In this document: piece by piece, positions 49,565-56,682 of the stretch
Layout: each line of letters opens with the position of its first letter
Numbering within the stretch: position 1 is the stretch's first letter
Origin: DASTBU01 sp035711845
GTDB taxonomy: Bacteria > Acidobacteriota > Vicinamibacteria > Vicinamibacterales > 2-12-FULL-66-21
Length of the DNA stretch: 64,000 nucleotides
NCBI GenBank assembly: GCA_035711845.1
Contig: DASTBU010000081.1
Span: 1 to 64,000 of the forward strand
Direction: 5' to 3'
Translations under genes and position numbers: made by a program
Notes under the pieces: model-generated
Databases searched by the model: none
What the model saw: the letters and a program-made list of their open reading frames with translations, nothing else
What the model was told of the DNA's origin: nothing

Positions 49565-50656
49565 ATGGACAAAGGACTCATCGATAAGCTCGCGTCGGTC
49601 GAGGCGCGGTACGACCAGTTATCGGCGGAAATGTCCGAGCCGGCGGTCCAGGGCGACTCCACGAAGTTCCGCAGCCACGCGAAGGCGCTGGCCGAAATCC
49701 AGCCGCTGGTCGAGCAGTTCCGTGCCTACAAGGATCTCGCCGGCCAGGTCGCCGCCACCGAGGAGCTCGTCAAGGATCCCGACATGCGGGAACTGGCGCA
49801 GGACGAGCTCGCCTCGCTCCACGAGCAGCGTGATGCACTGCTCAACGACATCAGGCTGCTGATGGTGCCTAAGGACCCCAACGACGAAAAGAACGTCATG
49901 CTCGAGATCCGCGGGGGCACCGGCGGTGACGAGGCCGCACTGTTTGCCGCCGACCTCTTCCGCATGTACTCGCGGTACGCCGAGCGGCAGGGATGGAAGA
50001 TCGAAGTCCTGAATCTCAGCGAGACGGGAGTAGGCGGCATCAAGGAAGTGATCGCGATGATCGAGGGCCGACAGGTCTACAGCCGCCTCAAGTACGAAAG
50101 CGGCGTGCACCGCGTCCAGCGAGTGCCGGCCACCGAAGCCAGCGGCCGGGTCCACACCTCGACCGCAACCGTGGCGGTGCTGCCCGAGGCCGAGGAAGTG
50201 GACATTCACATCGAGCCGAAGGAACTCCGGATCGACACCTTCTGCTCGAGCGGGCCCGGTGGCCAGAGCGTCAACACGACGTACTCGGCCGTCCGGATCA
50301 CCCACATCCCGACCGGGATCGTCGTGTCGCAGCAGGACGAAAAGTCCCAGATCAAGAATCGCGCGAAGGCCATGAAGGTGCTGCGCTCGCGCCTGTACGA
50401 AATCGAGATGCGGAAGCAGCAGGAGGCAATCGCCAAGGATCGCCGCACCCAGGTAGGGACCGGTGAGCGCTCCGAGAAGATTCGCACCTACAACTTCAAG
50501 GAGAACCGCATCACCGATCACCGCCTGCCCTACACGATGCACCAGCTCACGCAGGCGCTCGACGGCGAGATCGGACAGCTGATCGAGACGGTGGTCACCC
50601 ACTATCAATCCGAGAAGCTCAAGGAGAGCACGGAATCACCGCAGACGACGGGGTGA
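49565..50656 (+). CDS. prfA: Peptide chain release factor 1
   Basis: The 363-residue RF1 has the stop-codon-reading tripeptide PAT in RVPATEASGRVHTST, the hydrolysis motif GGQ in SSGPGGQSVNTTYSAVRITH, and the RF1-type EIRGGTGGDEAALFAADLFRMY block. PxT, not SPF, assigns it to RF1 (UAA and UAG). The ATG at 49565 matches the normal length; upstream in-frame extensions overlap moaD. The methylase PrmC that modifies the GGQ Gln is the next gene, 4 bp on. Confidence 0.96.
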   Translation: MDKGLIDKLASVEARYDQLSAEMSEPAVQGDSTKFRSHAKALAEIQPLVEQFRAYKDLAGQVAATEELVKDPDMRELAQDELASLHEQRDALLNDIRLLMVPKDPNDEKNVMLEIRGGTGGDEAALFAADLFRMYSRYAERQGWKIEVLNLSETGVGGIKEVIAMIEGRQVYSRLKYESGVHRVQRVPATEASGRVHTSTATVAVLPEAEEVDIHIEPKELRIDTFCSSGPGGQSVNTTYSAVRITHIPTGIVVSQQDEKSQIKNRAKAMKVLRSRLYEIEMRKQQEAIAKDRRTQVGTGERSEKIRTYNFKENRITDHRLPYTMHQLTQALDGEIGQLIETVVTHYQSEKLKESTESPQTTG

Positions 50657-50660
50657 GCCC

Positions 50661-51512
50661 ATGCCCGCGACGCTCCATGAGCGCCTCGCGAGCGCACGCC
50701 AGGTACTCGTCAACGCAGGGCTGACCCCCGCCGACGCCGCCATCGACGCGGGAGTGCTCGCGCGCCACGTGCTTCAATGGGACCGCGCGAAGCTCCTGAC
50801 CCAGGGGAACCAACCGCCCCCGGCTTCGTTCGACGCGCCCTTCGACGCCGCGATCGCCCGGCGCGCCGCGCGCGAACCCGTCGCTTATATCACCGGTGTG
50901 CGCGAGTTCTGGGGCCGCAGCTTCATCGTCACGCCGAGTGTCCTCATCCCCAGACCCGAGACGGAGATCATCGTCGAGCTCGTCCGTGCCTGGTGCCCGT
51001 CGGGGAAGGTGACAATCCTGGACGTCGGCACGGGAAGCGGATGCCTGGCCGTCAGCCTCGCTGCCGAATTGCCGGATGCGCGCGTTACCGCGACCGACAC
51101 GTCCATGGCCGCACTGGAGGTGGCTCGGCGGAACGCGCGGCGCCACGAGGTTCAGGCCCGCGTCTCGCTGGTCTGCGCCGACCTGCTCGATGCGTTCGCG
51201 GCGCCATTCGACGTCATCGTCTCGAACCCGCCGTACGTCCCGAGCGGCGCCACCCTTCCACCGGAAGTCGCTCGATACGAACCGGGCGCCGCGCTGTTTG
51301 GCGGCACCGACGGGCTCGACGTGCTGCGAACCTTGATCCCGGCGGCCCGGTCGCTCCTTGCAGACAGCGGCCGCTTCGTTGTTGAATTCGGCTTCGGCCA
51401 GGCCGACCAGGTGCGAGCCCTTGCCGAAGCGGCGGGATGGCCCCGAATCGAGATCCGCGACGACCTTCAGGGTATCCCGCGCACCTGCGTCATGACGCTC
51501 ACCGAAGGGTAG
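50661..51512 (+). CDS. prmC: Release factor glutamine methyltransferase
   Basis: A 283-residue HemK/PrmC protein with the N-terminal helical domain (REPVAYITGVREFWGRSFIVTPSVLIPRPETE is the classic linker block), SAM motif ILDVGTGSGCLAVSLA and the catalytic NPPY in FDVIVSNPPYVPSG. It methylates the Gln of GGQ in RF1 and RF2. Directly after prfA, as in many bacteria. Confidence 0.95.
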   Translation: MPATLHERLASARQVLVNAGLTPADAAIDAGVLARHVLQWDRAKLLTQGNQPPPASFDAPFDAAIARRAAREPVAYITGVREFWGRSFIVTPSVLIPRPETEIIVELVRAWCPSGKVTILDVGTGSGCLAVSLAAELPDARVTATDTSMAALEVARRNARRHEVQARVSLVCADLLDAFAAPFDVIVSNPPYVPSGATLPPEVARYEPGAALFGGTDGLDVLRTLIPAARSLLADSGRFVVEFGFGQADQVRALAEAAGWPRIEIRDDLQGIPRTCVMTLTEG

Positions 51513-51519
51513 GTTCACC

Positions 51520-51864
51520 GTGCAGGAATGTCTCTTCTGCAAGATCATCGCGGGCGAGATCCCCGCTGCCATCGTTCACCAGGACGATCGCCTGGTGGCC
51601 ATCAAGGACATCAACCCGCAGGCGCCGATGCACCTGCTGATCATGCCGCGCCGCCACCTCGCGACCCTGAACGATCTCGAACGCGAGGACGATGGGCTGA
51701 TCGGTGAGATGGTTCGCCGAGCGGCGGCGCTGGCCACGGCAGAGGGCCACGCGGACCGAGGCTACAGGACGATCTTCAACTGCAATCATGACGCCGGCCA
51801 GACCGTGTTCCACATTCACCTGCACGTGCTCGGAGGCCGCAGGCTGGGGTGGCCGCCGGGGTGA
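51520..51864 (+). CDS. HIT-family nucleotide-binding protein
   Basis: The 114-residue protein starts at GTG 51520, 8 bp after prmC. CLFCKIIAGEIPA at the start and the histidine triad HIHLHVLGGRRLGWPPG at the end place it in the HINT/PKCI branch, which hydrolyses AMP-lysine or adenosine phosphoramidates. A heptamer repeat array starts 6 bp past its stop. Confidence 0.94.
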   Translation: MQECLFCKIIAGEIPAAIVHQDDRLVAIKDINPQAPMHLLIMPRRHLATLNDLEREDDGLIGEMVRRAAALATAEGHADRGYRTIFNCNHDAGQTVFHIHLHVLGGRRLGWPPG

Positions 51865-51869
51865 GCTAC

Positions 51870-51939
51870 TTGTCACGTGCGACGTGCTGCGTGCGAGGTG
51901 CGACGTGCTGCTTGTCACGTGCGACGTGCGACGTGCTTC
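51870..51939. repeat. Heptamer array B1 (GTGCGAC family)
   Basis: Ten 7-base units in perfect register: TTGTCAC, GTGCGAC, GTGCTGC, GTGCGAG, GTGCGAC, GTGCTGC, TTGTCAC, GTGCGAC, GTGCGAC, GTGCTTC. A 35-bp part (51898-51932) is an exact reverse complement of 52871-52905 in array C. Confidence 0.92.
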
Positions 51940-51942
51940 GAT

Positions 51943-51970
51943 GGATTACGGACTACGGACTACGGACCAC
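51943..51970. repeat. Heptamer array B2 (GGACTAC family)
   Basis: Four 7-base units in register: GGATTAC, GGACTAC, GGACTAC, GGACCAC, three bases after array B1 and 15 bp before the GNAT start. A second, unrelated word of the same length. Confidence 0.88.
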
Positions 51971-51985
51971 CATTGAGGACTCCGC

Positions 51986-52846
51986 TTGTACACTATCCGT
52001 CCGTTGACAACGCTTCACGACTGCCGGGAGGTTGCCCGGCTCGAGAAGGTCGTGTGGGGCTACACCGATGCAGAGGACGTGGTGCCGCCACCAGTGCTGA
52101 TCGTATCGATCAAGCGGGGCGGGATCCTGCTCGGAGCCTTCGATGCCGCGGGCGCGATGAAGGGATTCGTGTATTCGATGCCTGGGCTCAAGGATAGCCG
52201 GCCGATGCAGTGGTCGCACATGCTGGGCGTGGCGCCGGAGGCGCGAAACGCGGGGCTCGGCGTGCAGTTGAAGGTTGCCCAGCGGCACGCGACCCTCGAG
52301 ATGGGGCTGGACCTGATCGAGTGGACCTACGATCCGCTGCAGGCGCTCAACGCCCACCTGAATTTTGCCCGCCTCGGCGTGGTGGTCGAGGAATACGAGG
52401 AGAACATCTACGGCGACTCGAGCAGCCCGCTGCACCGGGGCACGCCGACTGACCGGTTCGTCGCGGAGTGGAACATTCTCGAGGCCCACGTCGAGCGCCG
52501 CCTCGCCGCCGCCGGCCCTGTGATCCGCGATCAGTCGGGCGCCAGCGCCCCCGTTGTGAACCCGTCAGAGGATGGCAAGGAATGGGTGCGGCCCACACCC
52601 GGGAACCTGACGCTCACGGGCCGGCGGCTCCTCGTCGAGATCCCCACCGGATTCGCCGAGATGCAACAGCGCGACCCCGGCCTCGCCCTGGACTGGCGCC
52701 TCGCAACAAGGGCCATCTTCCAACACTACCTCCGCCGCAATTACCGCGTCGTCGACTTCTTCCTCTCACGCGCAGCCAAACGCGGCCAGTACCTGCTCTC
52801 GAGTGCTGGGGGGAGGAGAGAGTCGCCGTCCGCCGTCCGCACGTAG
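51986..52846 (+). CDS. GNAT-family protein of the COG3375 type
   Basis: The 286-residue protein starts at TTG 51986 with AGGA 6 nt upstream. The GNAT core is IRPLTTLHDCREVARLEKVVWG, GGILLGAFDAAGAMKGFVYSMPG, and SHMLGVAPEARNAGLGVQLK, the motif A acetyl-CoA loop. EWTYDPLQALNAHLNFARLGVV and VEIPTGFAEMQ are typical of the predicted acyltransferases of COG3375, sometimes linked to menaquinone or N-acylamino-acid metabolism. The substrate is unknown. The gene is bracketed by inverted heptamer arrays; its own stop lies inside array C and the last residues (ESPSAVRT) border it. Confidence 0.85.
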   Translation: MYTIRPLTTLHDCREVARLEKVVWGYTDAEDVVPPPVLIVSIKRGGILLGAFDAAGAMKGFVYSMPGLKDSRPMQWSHMLGVAPEARNAGLGVQLKVAQRHATLEMGLDLIEWTYDPLQALNAHLNFARLGVVVEEYEENIYGDSSSPLHRGTPTDRFVAEWNILEAHVERRLAAAGPVIRDQSGASAPVVNPSEDGKEWVRPTPGNLTLTGRRLLVEIPTGFAEMQQRDPGLALDWRLATRAIFQHYLRRNYRVVDFFLSRAAKRGQYLLSSAGGRRESPSAVRT

Positions 52847-52947
52847 GACGTCGCACGTCGCACCTCGCAAGTCGCACGTCGCACGTGACAAGCAGCACGT
52901 CGCACGTCGCACGTGACAAGTAGCACGTCGCACGTCGCACCTCGCAC
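52843..52947. repeat. Heptamer array C (GTCGCAC family)
   Basis: Fifteen 7-base units in perfect register over 105 bp. Four-unit blocks GTCGCAC-GTCGCAC-GTGACAA-G(C/T)AGCAC repeat at 52871 and 52899, giving a 28-bp higher-order period. The words are the reverse complements of array B1. Confidence 0.94.
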
Positions 52948-52952
52948 GTGAA

Positions 52953-54212
52953 CTACCCCGCTATCGCAACCGACGCGCGTCCAGGATCGAGCGTCTCTGC
53001 GGCAGCCGCGCGAACCTCGTCCATGGTGACCGACTCGAGAAGCCCGTGAAGCTGCCGATCGTAGTCGAGCCCCAGACCGAATTGCTCGGCGTTCTGCAGG
53101 AAGACTGCGATGCTCTGGTTGGTTTCGAGCATGCGCGCGACCGATCCGATGAGCGACTGGCGGGACTCCTCGAGCTCGACGGACGTCGGGCCCTCGGTCG
53201 CCAGCTGGGAGACCTCGTGATCGATGGCCTTGACGGCCCGCTCGACGTTCACCGGATCCACACCGGCCCGGATGATCAGCGGACCTTCGCCGACGGTCGG
53301 CTCGATGCCGCTGAAGGCATAGTAGGCCATGCCCTGACGCTCGCGGATGTTGTCCGCCAGCCGGCCCCCCAGGCCGAACTGCCCCAGGATATTGTTCATC
53401 AGCCAGTACGCATAGTAGCGAGGGTCGAGCCGCCGAATGGTGGCGAAGCCGTATGCGATGTCCGTCTGCGACTTGCCGGGCATCGGCGTGACCGCCACGC
53501 GTCGGCAGTCGGCCGACGGGGGCGGCGGAACCATGATCTCGTCAGACGCGGCGCCGTCCCAGCCGTCGAGCTCTCGTGCCGCGCGCGCGAGCGCGTGCTC
53601 GGGACGCACGTCGCCCACGACGGTCAACGAGAGGGTGCCCGGCCGGATTCGCGCCCGGTGGAGGGCAATCAGATCGACGCGCTCGATCCGCTCGATGGAG
53701 GCGACGGTGCCCTTGGGGCGTCGTCCATATGGGTGACTGGCCCCGTAGAGCAGCTCGAACAGTGTTTCGGTGGCGCGCACGGCGGGGTTGTCCTCGTCCT
53801 GCCGGAGCGCCGTGATGATCTCGCCGCGGCGCTTGACGATTTCCGGCTCGGGAAACACCGGACGTCTGGCCACCTCGAGAACGATGCCGATGACCTGATC
53901 GAAGTCCTCGGCCAGGCACGTGCAGCTCAGCGACATCGTGTGACGCGACGTCGAAACCTTGAGCGAGACGCCGCGATCGTCGAGCTCCTGGGCAATCACC
54001 TCACCCGCGCGGCGTTCGGTCCCGCGATCGAGAAGTCGGCCCATCATGTAGGCCAGCCCGGGCGTGCCTGCGGGATCGTCGATACTGCCGGCGAGAAACG
54101 TCGCCATCAGCGTGACGGCGGGTATCGTCGACGTTTCCTGGACGAGCACCACGGCGCCGTTGTCGAGCACCGTGCGGACGGGTGTCAGACCGCGTCTGAG
54201 CGCTGTCGCCAC
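52953..54212 (-). CDS. M16-family peptidase-like protein, non-catalytic partner
   Basis: The 419-residue protein has the M16 fold (VLDNGAVVLVQETSTIPAVTLM, GTPGLAYMMGRLLDRGT) but where active members have HxxEH it reads AYMMGR, so it cannot bind zinc there. The second half keeps the R/Y pair (GFATIRRLDPRYYAYWLMNNILGQFGLGGRLADNIRERQGMAYY). It pairs with the catalytic subunit encoded just upstream; such heterodimers are known in the PqqF/MPP-like group. Its stop is 5 bp from heptamer array C. Confidence 0.9.
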   Translation of the reverse strand: MATALRRGLTPVRTVLDNGAVVLVQETSTIPAVTLMATFLAGSIDDPAGTPGLAYMMGRLLDRGTERRAGEVIAQELDDRGVSLKVSTSRHTMSLSCTCLAEDFDQVIGIVLEVARRPVFPEPEIVKRRGEIITALRQDEDNPAVRATETLFELLYGASHPYGRRPKGTVASIERIERVDLIALHRARIRPGTLSLTVVGDVRPEHALARAARELDGWDGAASDEIMVPPPPSADCRRVAVTPMPGKSQTDIAYGFATIRRLDPRYYAYWLMNNILGQFGLGGRLADNIRERQGMAYYAFSGIEPTVGEGPLIIRAGVDPVNVERAVKAIDHEVSQLATEGPTSVELEESRQSLIGSVARMLETNQSIAVFLQNAEQFGLGLDYDRQLHGLLESVTMDEVRAAAAETLDPGRASVAIAG

Positions 54213-54218
54213 GGCCGA

Positions 54219-55556
54219 TTACCTCGCCCGAATCCTGGCAGGGGTGTCGCTGCGGTCGGGCTTGAACCACCCGACCGTGCATTTGTTGCGGGGAAGCACG
54301 GCACGCGCGACGCTGGTGACCTGCTCGGCGGTGACCGCCTCGATCCGGTCGCGGACCGTGGCCGCGAAGCCCGGACCGGTGACGGTCTCGAAATACCCGA
54401 GCTGGTGTGCGATATTCGTGACGCTATCGTTCTCGAACACGATCCGGGCGGTGAGCTGGCGGCGGGCGCGACTCGTTTCCTCCTCGGTCACGCCACTCGC
54501 GATCACGCGATCCAGCTCCACGAAGACGGCCCCTTCGAGCGCATCGAGGGGCGCGCCCTCCATCGCGGTCATCGAGAGGGTGTAGAGGAATGGCTGTGTC
54601 GTCGGAAGGAGCGCGCCGCAGATACTCGAAGCCAGCCCGCCCTCGACCAGCGTCGTGTACAGGCGCGCCCGGCGCTGAGGCGGCATTCCGCGAAAACTCG
54701 ACCAGAGGTTGGTGCCCTTTGCCCCCGTCAGCACGGCGTCGAGGACCAGCATCGGAAAGAAATCGGGGTCGCGTCCGGCCGGCGCGTGCCACGCCAGCTT
54801 CAGGTACGCCGTCGTTCCCGGCCGTTGAACCAGCACGCGCCGCTCCCCGACCTGAGCCGGTTCGACGATCCGCGGACGCGGCGGCTCCGGACCCGACGGA
54901 ATCTGCCCAAAACGCCGGTCGACCCTGCGAAGCACGTCGTCTGCATCGACATCGCCGACAACCACCAGCGTGGCGTTGTTCGGAATGTAGAACTGACGAT
55001 AGTGGCCGTACAGGTCGTCCCGCGTCATGGTCCGCAGGTCTTCCAGCCAGCCAATGGTCGGATGCCGGTACGGGTGGGCGCGAAAAGCCGTGGCCGTGAC
55101 CTCGGTGTCCAGCAACTGGTCGGGATCGTTCTCGCCGCCCTGCAGTTCAGAGATGATGACCGTCCGCTCCGACTCGCAATCCTCCGGGTCGTAGCGGCCG
55201 TTCGACATTCGCTCGGCTTCGATGAAGAGCATCTGGTCGAGCGCCTCGCGTGCGGCGGTCTCCAGGTAGGTGGTCTGGTCGATCCAGGTATAGCCGTTCC
55301 ACATGCCCCCGAACCGCTCGACGATCCCCTTCATCTGATCGCGGGGAATGTTGGTCGTGCCCTTGAAATTCATGTGCTCGACCCAGTGCGAGACACCCGT
55401 CCGGCCCGGGGTCTCGTCACGCGAGCCAACCCGGTACCAACACCACACGGACACGAGCGGTGCTGTATGGACAGGCTTCACGAGCACACGCAGGCCGTTA
55501 TCGATTTCGGCCTCCCGCACGCGCTGATCCGAGATGAGGGGCTCGCTGACCGCCAT
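54219..55556 (-). CDS. M16-family zinc peptidase, catalytic subunit
   Basis: From ATG 55556 the 445-residue protein has the inverted zinc motif HxxEH as H57-W-V-E-H61 in GVSHWVEHMNFKGT, and a downstream acidic zinc ligand in ESERTVIISEL. PTIGWLEDLRTMTRDDLYGHYRQFYIPNNATLVVVGD follows. It should hydrolyse short peptides, with the partner at 52953 closing the chamber. The genes are 6 bp apart. TATAAT lies 6 nt before the ATG and there is no Shine-Dalgarno sequence. Confidence 0.93.
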   Translation of the reverse strand: MAVSEPLISDQRVREAEIDNGLRVLVKPVHTAPLVSVWCWYRVGSRDETPGRTGVSHWVEHMNFKGTTNIPRDQMKGIVERFGGMWNGYTWIDQTTYLETAAREALDQMLFIEAERMSNGRYDPEDCESERTVIISELQGGENDPDQLLDTEVTATAFRAHPYRHPTIGWLEDLRTMTRDDLYGHYRQFYIPNNATLVVVGDVDADDVLRRVDRRFGQIPSGPEPPRPRIVEPAQVGERRVLVQRPGTTAYLKLAWHAPAGRDPDFFPMLVLDAVLTGAKGTNLWSSFRGMPPQRRARLYTTLVEGGLASSICGALLPTTQPFLYTLSMTAMEGAPLDALEGAVFVELDRVIASGVTEEETSRARRQLTARIVFENDSVTNIAHQLGYFETVTGPGFAATVRDRIEAVTAEQVTSVARAVLPRNKCTVGWFKPDRSDTPARIRAR

Positions 55557-55562
55557 GGGTCC

Positions 55563-55568
55563 ATTATA
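55563..55568 (-). promoter_or_regulatory. -10 element close to M16 peptidase start
   Basis: A perfect TATAAT on the minus strand ends 6 nt before ATG 55556. The transcript would begin at or near the start codon. Confidence 0.6.
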
Positions 55569-55755
55569 CAGGCCGGTTTCCTGCCCTCGGGGAGGCCGCA
55601 TGTGGCAAGAATCCGACAAAAAAGGCCTAAAATCACCTGATCCGCGCTGGCAGGTGGCTTGCAGGAACCAGGCAGTGACAGGGCGGGGCTGAGGCCCGAC
55701 ACACTGCTCAGCTTGAAAGTGTCATAAAGTGGGACATTCGCGAGGAGGGAGACAT

Positions 55756-56550
55756 ATGTGGAAGCGGACCGTCGTTGCGGCAGCACTGGCCGTCGCGGCC
55801 TTCACGACAGCATCGGCCCAGGATAACGCGACATTCACGCTCAGGTCGGGAGAGCGCATCACAGGGCGGCTCGTCGACCTGGCTGGTTCAGGTTTCACGA
55901 TCCAAGTCAATGGCCAGAACCGGACGATTCCCACTCGCGACATGGCCCTCATTGAGTTCGCGGGGGGCAATATGAGCCAGGCGGACTGGGACCGGCTCAA
56001 CACGGGCCAGCACGTGATCTGGTTGCGCAACGGAGACACCATTACCGGCCAGCTGTACGACGTAAGCGGCACGACGCCAAAGCGCATCACGATCAAAACC
56101 GACGGCGCGGAACGGCAGCTGACGTCGAGCGAGATCAGCCGCATTGCACTGGCCCGGCCGACCTCTACCCAGGCCACCACCGGCTCCTCGGGCGACGGCA
56201 TCACCGTCTCCTCAAAGGCCCGGTGGACGCCCACAGGCATGACGGTACAGCGCGGCGAGACGCTCGTCATCAGAGCCGACGGCGAGATTCGCATCAGCCC
56301 GGACCCAAACGATCGGGCCACACCGAACGGGATCGTCGCCGAGCGTTATGATCCGCAGGCTCCGCTGCCTCGCACGTTGACCGGCGCCCTCATCGGCCGG
56401 ATCGGCAACGGGCAGCCATTCGGCATCGGGATGAACGCCACCTTCCAGGCGCCTGGCACCGGCCAGCTGTTCCTCGGCATCAACGACTCGAACGTCTCGG
56501 ACAACGATGGGGCGTTCCAGGTGACGGTCCAGCGAAGCGCCAGGCGCTAG
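55756..56550 (+). CDS. Secreted protein with C-terminal LecA-like lectin domain
   Basis: ATG 55756 follows GAGGAGGGAGACAT. The 264-residue product has a signal peptide (VVAAALAVAAFTTASAQ). Two similar 40-residue beta repeats come next: LRSGERITGRLVDLAGSGFTI with IPTRDMALIEF, and LRNGDTITGQLYDVSG with LTSSEISRIAL. The C-terminal 110 residues match the PA-IL/LecA galactophilic lectin fold: WTPTGMTVQRGETLVIRADG, GALIGRIGNGQPFGIG and LFLGINDSNVSDNDGAF, which holds the calcium/sugar site pattern. A calcium-dependent sugar-binding envelope protein is inferred. A strong terminator follows. Confidence 0.85.
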   Translation: MWKRTVVAAALAVAAFTTASAQDNATFTLRSGERITGRLVDLAGSGFTIQVNGQNRTIPTRDMALIEFAGGNMSQADWDRLNTGQHVIWLRNGDTITGQLYDVSGTTPKRITIKTDGAERQLTSSEISRIALARPTSTQATTGSSGDGITVSSKARWTPTGMTVQRGETLVIRADGEIRISPDPNDRATPNGIVAERYDPQAPLPRTLTGALIGRIGNGQPFGIGMNATFQAPGTGQLFLGINDSNVSDNDGAFQVTVQRSARR

Positions 56551-56575
56551 CAGACCGGACCGAGGCACGTATCCC

Positions 56576-56608
56576 GCCGGCGGGCTCACAGCCTGCCGGC
56601 ATTTTTTT
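56576..56608 (+). terminator. Rho-independent terminator
   Basis: GCCGGC-G-GGCT, a CAC loop, AGCC-T-GCCGGC, then ATTTTTTTG. A 10-bp GC stem with one mismatch and seven T residues, 25 bp past the lectin-domain gene. Confidence 0.92.
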
Positions 56609-56682
56609 GTACGCAGGCCAGGGACCGAAGGCCAGCGCGGCGCGGCTCACGCCCGCAGACCAGATAGAATAACCAGATACCC

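Noticed and set aside
52843..52947. CRISPR-like regularly spaced repeats
   Set aside because: Units are contiguous 7-mers without spacers and no cas gene is present.
53046..55640. 864-codon plus-strand frame over the M16 pair
   Set aside because: Antisense of two well-supported peptidase genes, with no recognisable domain.
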